64,000 nucleotides of DNA from Paenalicyclobacillus mengziensis (GTDB taxonomy: Bacteria; Bacillota; Bacilli; Alicyclobacillales; Alicyclobacillaceae): contig NZ_CP071182.1 in NCBI RefSeq assembly GCF_017298635.1, positions 744,001 to 808,000 on the forward strand. Direction: 5' to 3'. A program made the translations under genes and the position numbers. Positions 17,535 through 28,700 of the stretch are shown here, piece after piece. A model generated the notes under the pieces. It was not told the DNA's origin. It saw only the letters and a program-made list of their open reading frames with translations, and made no database searches. Position 1 is the stretch's first letter. Every line of letters begins with the position of its first letter.

Positions 17535-18350
17535 ATGACAGGCTTTGTATTCGGATGTTTGACGCCTCACGGGTCGCAAATGATTGAGGAATTATCCGTC
17601 TCATCACCCAGGTTGATGGAGAAAACGCGCGCAAGTATGGAACAACTCGGCCGGCAGATGGCAGATGCAAATCCAGACGTGATTGTGGTGCTCACACCTC
17701 ATGGCCTGCGTGTGGAGGGGCAGTTCTCCGTCTCTGACAGTGAACATATGTACGGACAGTTAGAAGAAGATGGGGGCATCGTCCGGATGGACTGCCGGGT
17801 GGACAGGGAGTTGGCGCGGTCGATTGCGGCGGCAGCGATATCGAGAGAATTGCCCATATGCCAGGTTAACTACGCCACAAGTGAGGGGCCCCTGTCTTGC
17901 TTGCCGATGGATTGGGGCGTTCTCGTACCGATGCATTTTATGCCGGAAGTGCCGATTGTCGTGGTGACGCCGTCCCGGTCACTCAGTTTTGCCGATCACG
18001 TTCGCATGGGCGAAGCCCTCACCACCGCCGCCGAGGCGTCAGGCAAGCGGGTGGGGCTCATCGCCAGCTGTGACTGGGCACACGCCCATGACGCAAACGG
18101 CCCGTACGGGTTCCACCCCGATGCAGCAAAATTGGATGCACAAGTGGTGACGTTACTCGAAGAGAACCGACTGGAAGCGATGGCAGAGTTCGAAGCAGGG
18201 TTTATCGACAATGCCAAGCCGGATGGTGTTTGGCAGACGTTGATTCTCGCAGGCGCTATCCCAGCACACAAGCGGAGAGTGGAAGTCCTGTCGTATGAGG
18301 TCCCGACCTATTTCGGCCTGTTATGTGCGGCGGTGTCCGTCACTCAGTAG
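17535..18350 (+). CDS. LigB-type extradiol dioxygenase family protein
   Basis: A 271-residue protein of the class III extradiol dioxygenase (LigB) fold. Likely metal ligands are the His of LTPHGSQM (about 12) and the VLTPHGL His (about 55), with ASCDWAHAHDANGPYG near 177-192 giving the remaining His/Asp-rich pocket. The fold also includes non-dioxygenases, so the reaction is not certain. It has an AAGGGGG site before the ATG. Its stop codon TAG is directly joined to the 11-bp tandem repeat, the last G being the first base of the repeat. Confidence 0.82.
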   Translation: MTGFVFGCLTPHGSQMIEELSVSSPRLMEKTRASMEQLGRQMADANPDVIVVLTPHGLRVEGQFSVSDSEHMYGQLEEDGGIVRMDCRVDRELARSIAAAAISRELPICQVNYATSEGPLSCLPMDWGVLVPMHFMPEVPIVVVTPSRSLSFADHVRMGEALTTAAEASGKRVGLIASCDWAHAHDANGPYGFHPDAAKLDAQVVTLLEENRLEAMAEFEAGFIDNAKPDGVWQTLILAGAIPAHKRRVEVLSYEVPTYFGLLCAAVSVTQ

Positions 18351-18514
18351 GATGCAGGCAGGATGCAGGCAGGATGCAGGCAGGATGCAGGCAGGATGCA
18401 GGCAGGATGCAGGCAGGATGCAGGCAGGATGCAGGCAGGATGCAGGCAGGATGCAGGCAGGATGCAGGCAGGATGCAGGCAGGATGCAGGCAGGATGCAG
18501 GCAGGATGCAGGCA
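18350..18514. repeat. 15 exact copies of an 11-bp tandem repeat
   Basis: The unit GGATGCAGGCA repeats 15 times without a single change. It starts on the last base of the dioxygenase stop codon. The length is not a multiple of three, and all forward frames through it are open. Confidence 0.97.
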
Positions 18515-18570
18515 GTCGGCGGGTGGACGGTATAGGCCAGGTATGCCTGAGTCAGCTGTGGCGTTGCACA

Positions 18571-18599
18571 GATGGATAGATGGATAGATGGATAGATGG
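18571..18599. repeat. 8-bp tandem repeat GATGGATA
   Basis: Three full copies and a part, ending right before the stop codon of the convergent small membrane protein gene. Confidence 0.9.
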
Positions 18600-18602
18600 C
18601 GC

Positions 18603-18860
18603 TTACCGTCGATGGTCGTCCTTGAACTCCTCATCGATCCGACGCTCAATCTCCTCGTCACTGATGTCAAATTTTCTGGACAGCTCTCGGGCTCGCTCAC
18701 GTTGTTCCTGATAATAGCGACGTAACTGAGCCCGGGTTGGCTTGTTCAGACGATTTCCTGGTCCGCGAAACAGTCGCCAAATAAGGTAGCTGATTGCACT
18801 CGTTGCGAGCAACATCAATATGGCTGTAAGCGGAGATCCAAAACCGAATCCGATTATCAA
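18603..18860 (-). CDS. Small single-pass membrane protein, 85 aa
   Basis: One transmembrane helix near the N-terminus (LTAILMLLATSAISYLIWRLF), then a highly charged cytoplasmic tail (RRYYQEQRERARELSRKFDISDEEIERRIDEEFKDDHRR) that is probably a helix or coiled coil. I do not recognise the family. The TTG at 18860 is preferred because AAAGGA lies ten bases upstream; ATG 18890 would add ten residues but has no site. It converges on the dioxygenase across the two tandem repeats. Confidence 0.6.
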   Translation of the reverse strand: MIIGFGFGSPLTAILMLLATSAISYLIWRLFRGPGNRLNKPTRAQLRRYYQEQRERARELSRKFDISDEEIERRIDEEFKDDHRR

Positions 18861-19027
18861 TGCGGTGTCGTCCTTTCCCAGCCCCATCATTCTGTATCGG
18901 GGGTGCTATATCCAAGGTGCCCTCTTCAAGGGTCAGTGTCTGTGATTTGTGCCACTATATTACCGCAGCAACGCATCTTGACGGAAGGTTTTCCCGTATG
19001 TTACGGTACATTCTGTTCTCTTCTTTT

Positions 19028-19111
19028 GGAGGGGTACCAAAGTGGCCAACTGGGGCGGACTGTAAATCCGTTGCGAGAGCTTCGTAGGTTCGAATCCTAC
19101 CCCCTCCACCA
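19028..19111 (+). tRNA. tRNA-Tyr (GTA)
   Basis: Acceptor arms GGAGGGG and CCCCTCC enclose a full cloverleaf with a long variable arm, as in bacterial tRNA-Tyr. The loop CTGTAAA gives anticodon GTA. The T loop TTCGAAT is present and CCA is encoded. Confidence 0.97.
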
Positions 19112-19116
19112 ACTAT

Positions 19117-19193
19117 GCGCCCGTAGCTCAGTCGGATAGAGCGCTTGACTTCGAATCAAGAGGCCGGGAGTTCGAGCCTCTCCGGGCGCGCCA
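19117..19193 (+). tRNA. tRNA-Arg (TCG)
   Basis: Acceptor arms GCGCCCG and CGGGCGC. The D arm has A20 (GTCGGATA), the anticodon loop is CTTCGAA giving TCG, the T loop is TTCGAGC, and CCA is encoded. It is five bases behind tRNA-Tyr and surely co-transcribed. The acceptor sequence matches Bacillus tRNA-Arg. Confidence 0.95.
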
Positions 19194-19212
19194 TTGTACA
19201 ATTTCGTTGATA

Positions 19213-19245
19213 CGGCACTCCTCGCTTTTGCAGGAGCGCCGTTTT
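19213..19245 (+). terminator. Terminator of the tRNA pair
   Basis: CGGC-CTCCT pairs with AGGAG-GCCG around one A/C mismatch with a loop of about nine bases, followed by TTTT. It lies 20 bases after the tRNA-Arg CCA. Confidence 0.75.
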
Positions 19246-19465
19246 CTGTTGTTAACGCGCACCTTTTTGGTGCGCATACCGCATTATCTGTGGATAGGCC
19301 CTTGTCCGACGCGGACTAGGTGTTCGTCATGATTGGGATGGGTGTCCGTCCTAAGTGGACTAGGTGTCCGTACTGATGTTTGTACGTTTATCCCTAGCGA
19401 GTAGGTGGGTCTCCCGCATACAACATAAAGCAGACCTAAATTTACTGCAGAGGGAGTGAGTTTCG

Positions 19466-19672
19466 ATGAAGAAACATCCACCCATTGTGTGCCCACCCAT
19501 TTACGAGTACTGCGATTCCTATGTTCCGCGTGAAGTGCCGATTGTTCAGCCCATCGTTCGGGTTAACAGAAAGGTCATAGTCAACGTCCCAAAATACTAC
19601 GTTCAGCCAACAACGAGGGAAGAGGTTATTGATCCAGGATACCTTGTCAACCCATATGCCAAACGAGCTTAA
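19466..19672 (+). CDS. Small CotD-like spore coat protein
   Basis: A 68-residue protein with an AGAGGGAGTGAG site before the ATG. Its pattern of KHPPIVCPPIYEYCDSYVPREVP, then IVQPIVRVNRKVIVNVP, resembles the short CotD-type coat proteins, in which Pro-rich ...PPIV...VP..xPIVxVN segments recur. Two cysteines, many Tyr and Pro, and no membrane segment fit a cross-linked coat component. CotD of Bacillus is His-rich, whereas this one is Tyr/Pro/Val-rich, so the assignment is tentative. Expression in the mother cell late in sporulation is inferred, not seen. Confidence 0.6.
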   Translation: MKKHPPIVCPPIYEYCDSYVPREVPIVQPIVRVNRKVIVNVPKYYVQPTTREEVIDPGYLVNPYAKRA

Positions 19673-19866
19673 GTTTGCTCGCAGTTTTAGTAGTTTTCAT
19701 CAGCCCGAGATGGCAGCCTATTGCAGAAATGTATGCATGTAGGCTGCTTCGGCTGCGTTTCTCTATTCGGACCGACCCTGCTCGTGCCCTGCCCACCGCC
19801 TGGAACCTGTGCCTATGCTCGTAACGACTTGTGACTTGTGTTTGCAGGTGATTGTTTAAATTTGTA

Positions 19867-20197
19867 TATACCCATATGGGTATAGGAAAGTTGTCAGGAT
19901 ACACTTTGTATCCTAGAGCGGATTTCCTGTGGGATGGTAACTGCAGTAAGCATACTGTTGATGCTTATATACCCAACCCCCTAGGGTATATAAGCTTTAA
20001 TAAGCATACTTTTGAACTTTTCATACCCGTTACCGGTATAACCGTAGGGATACTTCTGCACCTTACACCCCTTAACCCTATGGGGGTAACCACCTTGCAG
20101 CGATACTTCCGACCGTTAGATCTGGACCGATACCCCCGCCCCTGCTTGCATAGCGATATTATTGTGCGTTACGCGTCGGATACCCGTGCTGGTATCC
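19867..20197. repeat. Cluster of ATACCC-type palindromes in a gene-free interval
   Basis: The 770-base interval between the coat gene and the convergent esterase holds a series of palindromes. Examples are TATACCCATATGGGTATA (perfect, 19867-19884), AGGATACA/TGTATCCT (19896-19914), AAGCAT/ATGCTT (19948-19966), a perfect 12-pair stem GCTTATATACCC/GGGTATATAAGC (19963-19995), AACCC-TATG-GGGGTAA near 20075, and GGATACC/GGTATCC (20178-20197). An open frame spans it, but it has no ribosome binding site and is read here as chance. Confidence 0.8.
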
Positions 20198-20370
20198 ACT
20201 GAACGTATGAGAAATTGGAGATTTTTATGCCCTGTTGTATGCAACTGGGATGTTATCAGATGGACTAACATTGTCTTAGAGCTACTTTTGTACCCTGGGA
20301 GGCCGTGGTGAGCCACACACCTTCACATTTGTCGCCACCCGGTTTCGTGGGGGACGATCCGCTTGTGCCC

Positions 20371-20430
20371 CGGCAGGCCCCGGCAGGCCCCGGCAGGCCC
20401 CGGCAGGCCCCGGCAGGCCCCAGCAGGCCC
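20371..20430. repeat. 10-bp tandem repeat CGGCAGGCCC, six copies
   Basis: Six units, the last with one change (CAGCAGGCCC). It lies just past the 3' end of the esterase gene. Confidence 0.95.
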
Positions 20431-20444
20431 CGGCCTCCGCCTAA

Positions 20445-21446
20445 TCAATCGCCCGCAGCCGCCGCCCCATCGAAGGCCTCGCGCAGCCGTGCACCGGCCA
20501 ATTCGATGGCCTCGCGTCCATCCTCAAACATCCATGTCATCGACATGAAACCGTGGATCATGCCCGCGTAGTTGCGGTGTTCCACGGGTACACCTGCTTC
20601 CCGTAACGTGCCAGCGTACGCTTCACCTTCATCGTGCAGCGGATCGAACTCGGCCGTGATGACGAGGGCAGGGGGAAGGTTTGTATGATCCGGTGCCAAA
20701 AGCGGTGACGCAAGCGGATCCCTCGCGTCCCGTTCATCCGGCAGATAACACGAGCGAAACCAGAACATGTCCTCGGCTTCAAGAAAATACCCCGTGCCGT
20801 TTTTGACTTTGGACTCCGTCTGCCCATACAAGTCGACCGTTGGGTACATAAGCACTTGGTAGGTGAGCTTTGGCCCGCCCCTATCGCGGGCGAGTAGTGT
20901 CACCGCTGCGGCGAGGTTGCCACCCGCACTGTCACCAGAAATTGCGATGCGCGTCTTATCGGCCCCTAGTTCGAGCGCATGACGAACTGCCCAATTGACG
21001 ACGGTATAGCATTCTTCAACGGGATCGGGAAACTTTGATTCAGGGGCTAATCCGTATCCGATGGATACAATAATGCTCGAGGATGCCTGGCAGAGGCGGC
21101 GGCACATGTCGTCGTACTGGTCGAGATCGCCAAGGACAAATCCGCCGCCGTGAATGAAGACGACAAGCGGGAACAGACGCTCCGGCGCGTCCGCAAACGG
21201 TGGTTGAGGCCTTGCAAGACCCGGAAGCTCGGGCCAGTAGATGCGAATTGGTGTATCGCGTTTGGCAGTCACGACCGTTTGGTTGTCCACCTTTGAAACG
21301 TTTACAGGTGTCAGTTGTGCGGCCATCAGTGCGTATCCGGATGCCATTGCCGCTCGTGCCATGGTGGGTCCGAGTGTGTGATATGCTGGAGCCCCAATCG
21401 CCTGTAATCGCTCAAGGAATTTCTCTGCATGCGGATGGAGTGTCAT
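20445..21446 (-). CDS. Alpha/beta hydrolase, hormone-sensitive-lipase-type esterase
   Basis: A 333-residue carboxylesterase of family IV (HSL). The oxyanion-hole motif HGGGFVLGD lies at about 99-107, the nucleophile Ser in ISGDSAGGN near 171, the Asp in TAEFDPLHDEG and the His in MIHGFMSM. The N-terminal cap segment is typical. The ATG at 21446 has AAGGGG nine bases upstream. Alicyclobacillus species are known for such thermostable esterases. The C-terminal tail is Ala-rich (AFDGAAAAGD) and adjoins the GC-rich tandem repeat. Confidence 0.92.
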   Translation of the reverse strand: MTLHPHAEKFLERLQAIGAPAYHTLGPTMARAAMASGYALMAAQLTPVNVSKVDNQTVVTAKRDTPIRIYWPELPGLARPQPPFADAPERLFPLVVFIHGGGFVLGDLDQYDDMCRRLCQASSSIIVSIGYGLAPESKFPDPVEECYTVVNWAVRHALELGADKTRIAISGDSAGGNLAAAVTLLARDRGGPKLTYQVLMYPTVDLYGQTESKVKNGTGYFLEAEDMFWFRSCYLPDERDARDPLASPLLAPDHTNLPPALVITAEFDPLHDEGEAYAGTLREAGVPVEHRNYAGMIHGFMSMTWMFEDGREAIELAGARLREAFDGAAAAGD

Positions 21447-21492
21447 CAGAATCAACCCCTTATCGAGCAGCGTGCTCGTTGTGCTATCATCC

Positions 21493-21556
21493 AAGTATGC
21501 CCGAGATCAAGTATGTCCGAGAATAAGTATGCCCGAGAACAAGTATGCCCGACGAA
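21493..21556. repeat. 16-bp tandem repeat, four copies
   Basis: Units of the form AAGTATGCCCGAGAAC repeat four times with a few changes. Each brings an ATG. The array spans the first possible start of the following MBL gene and the divergent promoter interval. Confidence 0.9.
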
Positions 21557-21595
21557 CGACACTCGTCGGAAGCAAAAGGAGTGAATGGTACACAG

Positions 21596-22576
21596 ATGTG
21601 GTGGATTTGGCTTATTGTTATCATTTTTGCGATTGTTTTTAGCGCTTTTCTATACATGTACATTCAGTATCTCAAATACCGCAGGCAGATGCCAAAGCCA
21701 TCTTATCGTAGGCCCGAAGTCCGTCCGGAGATTGAACAGTGGAGCGATGACGAGGTCCATATCGCATGGATTGGCCACGCGACGATGCTCATCAAGATTT
21801 TCGATGTGACGATTTTGACCGATCCGATATTCATGCACCGCGTTGGCATCTCCCTGCTGCCACGGGTCGTCATTGGCCCCAAGCGGTTTACAGCGCCGGC
21901 CCTTCACTTCAAGGAGGTCCGCAATCAGGTAGACCTTGTCCTGTTGTCGCACGGACATCTGGACCACTTTGATTTACCGTCTCTGCGCCGTCTGTCGAGA
22001 CCGGAAGCCGATGTCATCACAGCCGAGAATACGTCAAAGCTGCTGCGGCGGATGTCGTTTGGCAGAGTCCACGAGTTGAAGGTGCGCGATACCCTTGAAA
22101 CGGACAAAGGCGTGCGCATTACAGCCGTGCCTGCAAGGCACTGGGGCGCACGTTTTCCGTGGAACCGTGACTACCGCTGGAACGGATATGTGATTGAGTA
22201 CCGCGGCGTACGCATCCTCTTTACGGGAGACACGGCCGTGACAAAGGACTACCAAGACCTGGCCAAAACCGAGCCAGGAATTGACGTTGCCTGCATGCCG
22301 ATTGGCGCCTATTCGCCAGACAACTTCCAAACCGCCCATTGTACACCCGAACAGGCCTGGCAGATGTTCCGTGACAGCGGAGCGAGATGGCTGGTTCCGA
22401 TGCATTGGGGCACGATTGTGTTGTCGGTGGAACCCATTCATGAACCCATCGAACGATTACTCGCGGCAGCTGAAAAGGACGGTCAAGAGGACAGAGTCGT
22501 CATCCGTGAGGTGGGGGGGAGTTTTCGACTGCCGCTCGAGGAAGAACCGCAAAATCGATTGCGTCAAAAACTCTGA
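21596..22576 (+). CDS. Membrane-anchored MBL-fold hydrolase (NAPE-PLD/UlaG-like)
   Basis: About 326 residues. An N-terminal transmembrane helix (WWIWLIVIIFAIVFSAFLYMY) anchors a metallo-beta-lactamase domain with IGHATMLIKIFDVTILTDPIF, the metal motif SHGHLDHFDLPSL, RHWGARFPWNRDYRWNGYVIE, FTGDTAVTKDY and MHWGT. The GxFPWxRxxxWNGxVIE stretch is like N-acyl-phosphatidylethanolamine phospholipase D relatives, so a lipid-type substrate is possible. AAGGAGTG lies about twelve bases before the ATG at 21596; an in-frame ATG at 21545 would add 17 residues. It is divergent from the esterase. Confidence 0.85.
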   Translation: MWWIWLIVIIFAIVFSAFLYMYIQYLKYRRQMPKPSYRRPEVRPEIEQWSDDEVHIAWIGHATMLIKIFDVTILTDPIFMHRVGISLLPRVVIGPKRFTAPALHFKEVRNQVDLVLLSHGHLDHFDLPSLRRLSRPEADVITAENTSKLLRRMSFGRVHELKVRDTLETDKGVRITAVPARHWGARFPWNRDYRWNGYVIEYRGVRILFTGDTAVTKDYQDLAKTEPGIDVACMPIGAYSPDNFQTAHCTPEQAWQMFRDSGARWLVPMHWGTIVLSVEPIHEPIERLLAAAEKDGQEDRVVIREVGGSFRLPLEEEPQNRLRQKL

Positions 22577-22786
22577 CAAAATCTCAATTTGGTCATCGCA
22601 AATTTTAAATTCGCAATCGGGTAGCGAATATCCACGTCCATCCAAGCTCAGACTAGACAAAGTGCTTTGGGTTATCCCGAGCACTTTGATAATTTCCAGC
22701 GAGCTTTAGGATTGCGTGGTGCATGATCAATTCTGAACAGCCATCAACTTGAATCGAGAGCGCAGGAGTTTGCGCTAACCAATGAA

Positions 22787-25700
22787 TTGTCGGCTCCTCG
22801 CAAAAATCGAGGTTTTTGGCCTGCTTTTCGATCCGATATGGAAAGTCTACGCTCCTTCGCAGAACGTCTATCAAAGAGTCGGGTCGAATGTACGCAGCCT
22901 GCCGAAGATTGGTTACTCGACCACATTGCCTTTATCGAGGCGCAAGGGCAAGAAGTCCTGCGCCAATTGCAACCGTCAACACTTCGTCAGTTACCGCGGC
23001 TAAAAAACAGCGGTGAGCCTCGCGTCTACGCGCTTTGTGAAGACTATTTAACCAACGTCGATGGACGTTACGACGCTTCGTCGTTTGAGCGCTATGTCCT
23101 GTCCTATGAGCAGGTTTCTGTCTTAAAGACCGTTGAATGCTGGGTTTTGCCCATTGCAATGCGTGTTGTTTTGATTCACCGACTTGCACAAGCAATGGCC
23201 GAAGTTCGCTATCGTCACGAGGTTTGTGGCAGGGTCTCATCGCTCGTCGACCGCGTGCATCAGACGGATAAAAAGGAGTCAAATGTTCGCACGTTGCTTG
23301 AGGCAGAAGCCGGGGAGCGGGAACTGACACCCGTTGAGATTGTACACGTAGTCCGGCATTTGAATGAGTTGAACCCGGACATTCGCTCCCTCCACGACTG
23401 GCTTGGTGTGCACATCGCGAACAGTGAGACCAGCCTTGAACATATGGTGTCCTATGAACATCAACTTCAGGCCCGTCTCCAGGTGACCTGTGGCAACCTT
23501 GTTCAAAGCCTGCACGTGCTTGAACGCTTTCCGTGGCGGCTGACCTTTGAGAAGATTTCGTATGTCGTCTTAACCCTGTCTGCGGAGGGGAACACGCAGT
23601 ACGACAAACTAGACGTATCCAGTCAAGATGTGCTGTGCAACAAAACAGCAGAGATTGCAGACAAGCTGAATATCCCGGAGACTGTCGTTGCCAAAACGGC
23701 CGTGCGCCTGGCAGAAGAGCACGCCAAAGTAGACAATGGTAACGCAAGCAACACCAACGGGAGCGGTGCCAAAGCAGACAACGGCAACGCAAGCGGCACC
23801 AACGCAAGCAGCCAGAGCCGTTTCGGTACGCTGCCCCGGCAAGCCACACTCGCCTATTATCTGCTCGACGCGCAGGGTACCACAGAGCTTCGCCGTGCTC
23901 TTTGCAAGATTGCTCGCCCACGGCGGCTCCCCGTACTGGCGATTCGCCGCAGGCCGCTGGGCACATATCTGATGACTGGGCTCGTCCTCTTTATCGCTTT
24001 ACTTGTCGTCGCGTGTACCTGGATTGTCGCAGGACGGACGCATCGAATCTGGTCCATCGTCGCAGTCGTGGCTGCGCTGCTGTTGCCTGTCAGTGAATGG
24101 GCTGTGACGATGCTTCACGCAGCCATTGCGCGTTGCTGTCGTCCAAAGACCCTGCTGCGCTACGACTTTTCAAAGCAACTGCCTGACAGCGCCCGAACCA
24201 TGGTGGTCATGCCCATCATCTGGTCGAGCATCGCCGAGGTCGACGACGTGATGGATCGACTGCTGGTGCATTACTTTGCCAACCGCCAGGAGAACATCCA
24301 CTTTGCCGTACTCGCAGACCTCTCAGATGCAAACGACGAGTCGCTTCCCATCGATGACAAGCTGATTCGATATGCGAAAAAGCGCATCGAGGCACTGCAG
24401 TCCGAGTATGAAAAAGACAGGTTTTTTCTGTTTCACCGGAGGCGCAAGTACAACCCTGTTGACAGAGTGTATATGGGTTGGGAACGGAAAAGGGGGAAGC
24501 TCGTCGAGTTTATTGAACTGTTGAATGGCAGCACGGATACCAGCTTTACCACGGTGTGCGGCGAACAAAGCGTTCTGCCGAAGGTCCGATATGTCCTTAC
24601 GGTCGATCACGATACAAAACTCCCCATGGGTGCCGTCAGCCGGCTCGCTGCAACCATGCACCATCCATACAATCGCCCGCGCCTAAACAAGCAGGGCACG
24701 CGTGTCATCGAGGGCTACGGTGTGTTACAACCACGCATCACGATGAGTTTCGATTCAAGCACCAAGTCGCGATTTGCTGCTCTGTGGGCGGGAGCCGCTG
24801 GAATCGACCCCTACGCTTTTGCGGTCTCCTCTCCTTATCAAGACTTGTTCGACAAAGCAACCTTTGTCGGTAAAGGCATCTTTGACGTGGATGTGTTTCA
24901 CAAAGTGCTCTCCAGTCGCATCCCTGACAACCAGGTGCTCAGTCACGACACCTTGGAAGGTGGATTTCTCCGGACAGGGTTCACTTCGGACATCGAGATC
25001 GTGGAGGACCATCCAAGCACCCTCTACGCTCACCAGGTCCGGGCCCACCGCTGGACACGCGGCGACTGGCAACTCATCAAGTGGCTGGGGAGAACTTGCA
25101 AGGACAGACACGGAGACAATCAGCCTATCGATTTATGCGGGTTAACGCGTTGGCAAATCATTGACAATCTGCGTCGGAGTCTGTTGAGTCCAGCAATCTT
25201 TGCTTTGATACTGCTTGGCCTGTGGCTGTTACCTGGAAGGTCCTGGGTCTCCGGGCTGATCGGGTTTTTGACGCTGTTTCTTCCGACCCTCCGCGCCATC
25301 TATGGACTTGTCAGAGGAATTGGAACCGTCCGTGCACTCTGGCTGAGTATGCTGCAGAGCGGCTACCGGGTGCTCGCGTTGCCGTATAGTGCTGCAGTGA
25401 GTCTGGATGCTGTGGTCCGGACACTTTATCGAATGCTCATCAGCAAGAAGAGATTGCTTGAGTGGGTGCCTGCTGCCACCACCAACGGCCGCCTGTCCCG
25501 AAAACGTCTGTTTAACAACGAAGCATTGGGGTTGACGCTCGTCGCTCTGTTCGCCACATTGGCATGGGTTTCAGGGACTGGGTCGGGAAGATGGTTTGCG
25601 GCGCTCGCCATTCTCATCTGGGGTATTGCCTCTCGCCTTGTTGTCGGCATGCTCAATCAGGAGAGACGTCCATCGCTTCAATGGCTGGCGTCGGCGCGAC

Positions 25701-28700
25701 CTGAGCTGCAAAGGTGGGCCAAGGACACTTGGACGTTTTATGAACACTACGTGACTGAGGAGGAGTCTTGGCTTCCTCCTGACAACGTACAGTTTCATCC
25801 ACAGGAGACCATTGCACATCGGACTTCACCGACAAACATTGGGCTCTATTTGGTGTCTGTGGTCGCGGCCTTCGACCTCGGCCTGATTGCATCTGTCAAG
25901 ATGGTAGAGCGGCTGCGTCATTCCCTTCGCACGCTCATGAATATGGACAAGTGGAACGGACACTTGTTCAACTGGTACGACACACGGTCCGCGAAACCAC
26001 TTGCGCCGAGGTATGTGTCAACGGTGGACTCTGGGAATCTTATCGCCTACCTGATGGTCGTGAGGCAGTCGCTAAAGGACATGCAGTTGTTAGAGGAGAT
26101 GGAGTCGTTAGAGGAGATGCAGTCGTTAGAGGACATGCAGTCGCTAAAGGCGCCGCCAGAGCGTCAATCTGTTGATGCGGCAAAAGACAGCCAGGGCAGC
26201 CGAGACGGGGAGCAACCGATGGATGGCATTCATCCTGTCGTTGCTGACCTTGCTGCGCTGATTGACGACATTGATACGCTCATCGAAAACACCGACTTTC
26301 GAGCACTGTTCAGCCCCAACGAGCGCGTTTTCTGCCTCGGCTACCACTTCGATGCGGACCGGCGTGAAACTGTCCTGTACGATTTGCTCGCTTCTGAAGC
26401 GCGGCAGGCGAGTTTCGTCGCCATTGCGCTGGGGCAGATCCCGGTGTCCCACTGGTTTGCCCTTGGTCGCACCATGACCATCGCGGGCCGGCATAAGACA
26501 CTGTTGTCCTGGTCTGGCACCATGTTTGAATACCTAATGCCAAGCCTCATCATGAAAACGTACCGCAATACCGTTTGGGACTCCACGTATCGCGGCGTGA
26601 TTGACCGTCAACGTGCTTACGGTGCGTCGCACCAGGTCCCGTTTGGCATCTCGGAGAGCGGATACTACGCATTTGACTACCAGATGAACTACCAGTATCG
26701 GGCCTTTGGCGTACCAGGTCTCGGATTCGACAGAGGTCTCGAGCGGCATCTTGTCATCGCTCCGTACGCCACGACCATGGCCCTGCCGTTTGCCGGGCCG
26801 TTCGCTCTCAAGGCTTTGCACCAATTAGAGGTACTGGGTGCAAAGGGACCGTTTGGTTTTTACGAGGCTGTCGACTTTACATCGCATCGCCTGCCGCCAG
26901 GTTCGCGCTACAAGGTCATCGAAAGTTTCATGGCTCACCATCAGGGCATGAGTATGCTGACCCTGACGAATCTCCTGACTGACAATGTCTTCGTGCGGCG
27001 TTTTCACGCCGATGCGCGTGTCAAGGCTGCGGAACTTCTGTTACAGGAGCGGATCCCGGAGAAAGTAGCCTTGATTGAGGAGCCGATTGGGCTACATGCG
27101 CGGGTTCCTGATTTTTCCAAACAGGTCGATGATGCGCTCCGAAGGTTTGAGGGGAAAACCGGTATGGTCAGTCTGAACGTCCTGTCCAACGGCCGTCTCG
27201 CGAGTGTGCTGACAAACCGTGGAACCGGCTTCTTGTCGTGGAACCAGATGATGGTGACGAGGTGGCGGGATGACGCGGTTGAGGATACATTTGGCGCGAT
27301 TCTCTACCTGCACGACGTCGAGAGCGAAGAAACCTGGTCTGTCACGTCATTTCCGAACCACACCGCAAAGGACCTGATTGGCGTCTTTCAACTTGACCGC
27401 ACCGTCTTTGAAGGCAGTCACAGTGGTATTTCGGCAAAACTTGAAGTGACGATTTCAGGAGAATCCGACGCTGAGGTAAGGAGGCTGTCCATCACCAATC
27501 AAAGTCGCGAAGAGCGCACCATTGAAGTCACTTCATTTCTTGAATTGTGCCTCGCCAACCAGGCGTCTGATATCGCCCACCCAGCCTTCAGCAAGTTGTT
27601 CGTACAGACCAGTCACGATGACAGGGTCGCTTGTCTGCTCGCAAAACGCCGCTCCCAGGACGACAAGGAAGATGAGACATGGGCAGTCCACAAGTTGTAC
27701 GTGCAGGGACAAGAAATTGGCGACTACGAGTACGAGACCGACAGGGCTCAGTTCATCGGACGCGGCGGAACGCTGTCAGCACCGAAGGCGCTGGCGGGAC
27801 ATCTGCGAGGTTCTGTCGGTTCCGTCGCCGATCCCGCTTTTGTCATGCGCCGCACGGTTCGCCTTCGCGAAGGTGCGTCTGCGAGTGTGTACATGGTGAC
27901 CGGTGTGGCGAACAGCCGAGATGAGGGGATAGACCTAATTGAGAGTCTGAACGACCCTGCGCAGGCTGACAGAGCGTTTCACCTCGCCTGGGTGCGTGCC
28001 CAGATTGACCTGCGCCATTTACATCTGACGCCAAAAGACGTGGTCGTTGCCAACGAGCTCGCCGCCAGACTGCTGTATACGCCACCCTTATCGAAACAGC
28101 GCAGGCAGGCAATCTTACAGAACACGCTTGGGCAGTCGTCACTCTGGTCTCTATCGCTGAGCGGGGACGTACCGATTTGCACCGTGTCCATTGACAATCT
28201 TGCAGACCTGCCTTTCATCGTGGGGCTGGCGAAGCAGCACCAGTACTTGTGTCAGCTTGGCCTAGACCTCGACCTCGTCGTACTCGACAAAACAGAGGGT
28301 GGGTATCAAGACGAACTGATGAATCGTCTGCGAGATGAGCTTGCTGCTCGGGGCATCTACGCTCCAAAGCGCATCATCAGTCTCAAGTACGAGCAGATAA
28401 CTTTCGAAGAGCGAACGTTACTTGCGGCTGTTTCACGCGTGTGGGTACGGGCGGGGGGACCGAGTCTGCACGCACAGTTGCAGATTGAAGATGACTTTGA
28501 CCTGCGCGTCTTGTCTGTGAGTCCGATTGTGGATTCCACTGGGATTTCCGCTGTAACGGCGGACGTGAATCCTGCGGTGAATCCTGCAGTGAATTCGAAG
28601 GCTTTTCGTTCCGGTTCAAGCGCGGCCGATTCCAGCAACTTAGAGTTCTTCAACGGCTTCGGCGGGTTTGCTGAAAATGGAAAAAACTATAAGATTTATG

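Noticed and set aside
18295..18700. Open frames through the 11-bp repeat (both strands) as repeat proteins
   Set aside because: They exist only because the repeat lacks stops; no ribosome binding site and no non-repeat domain.
19852..20202. 116-codon frame across the palindrome cluster
   Set aside because: No ribosome binding site, composition driven by the palindromes, no family resemblance.
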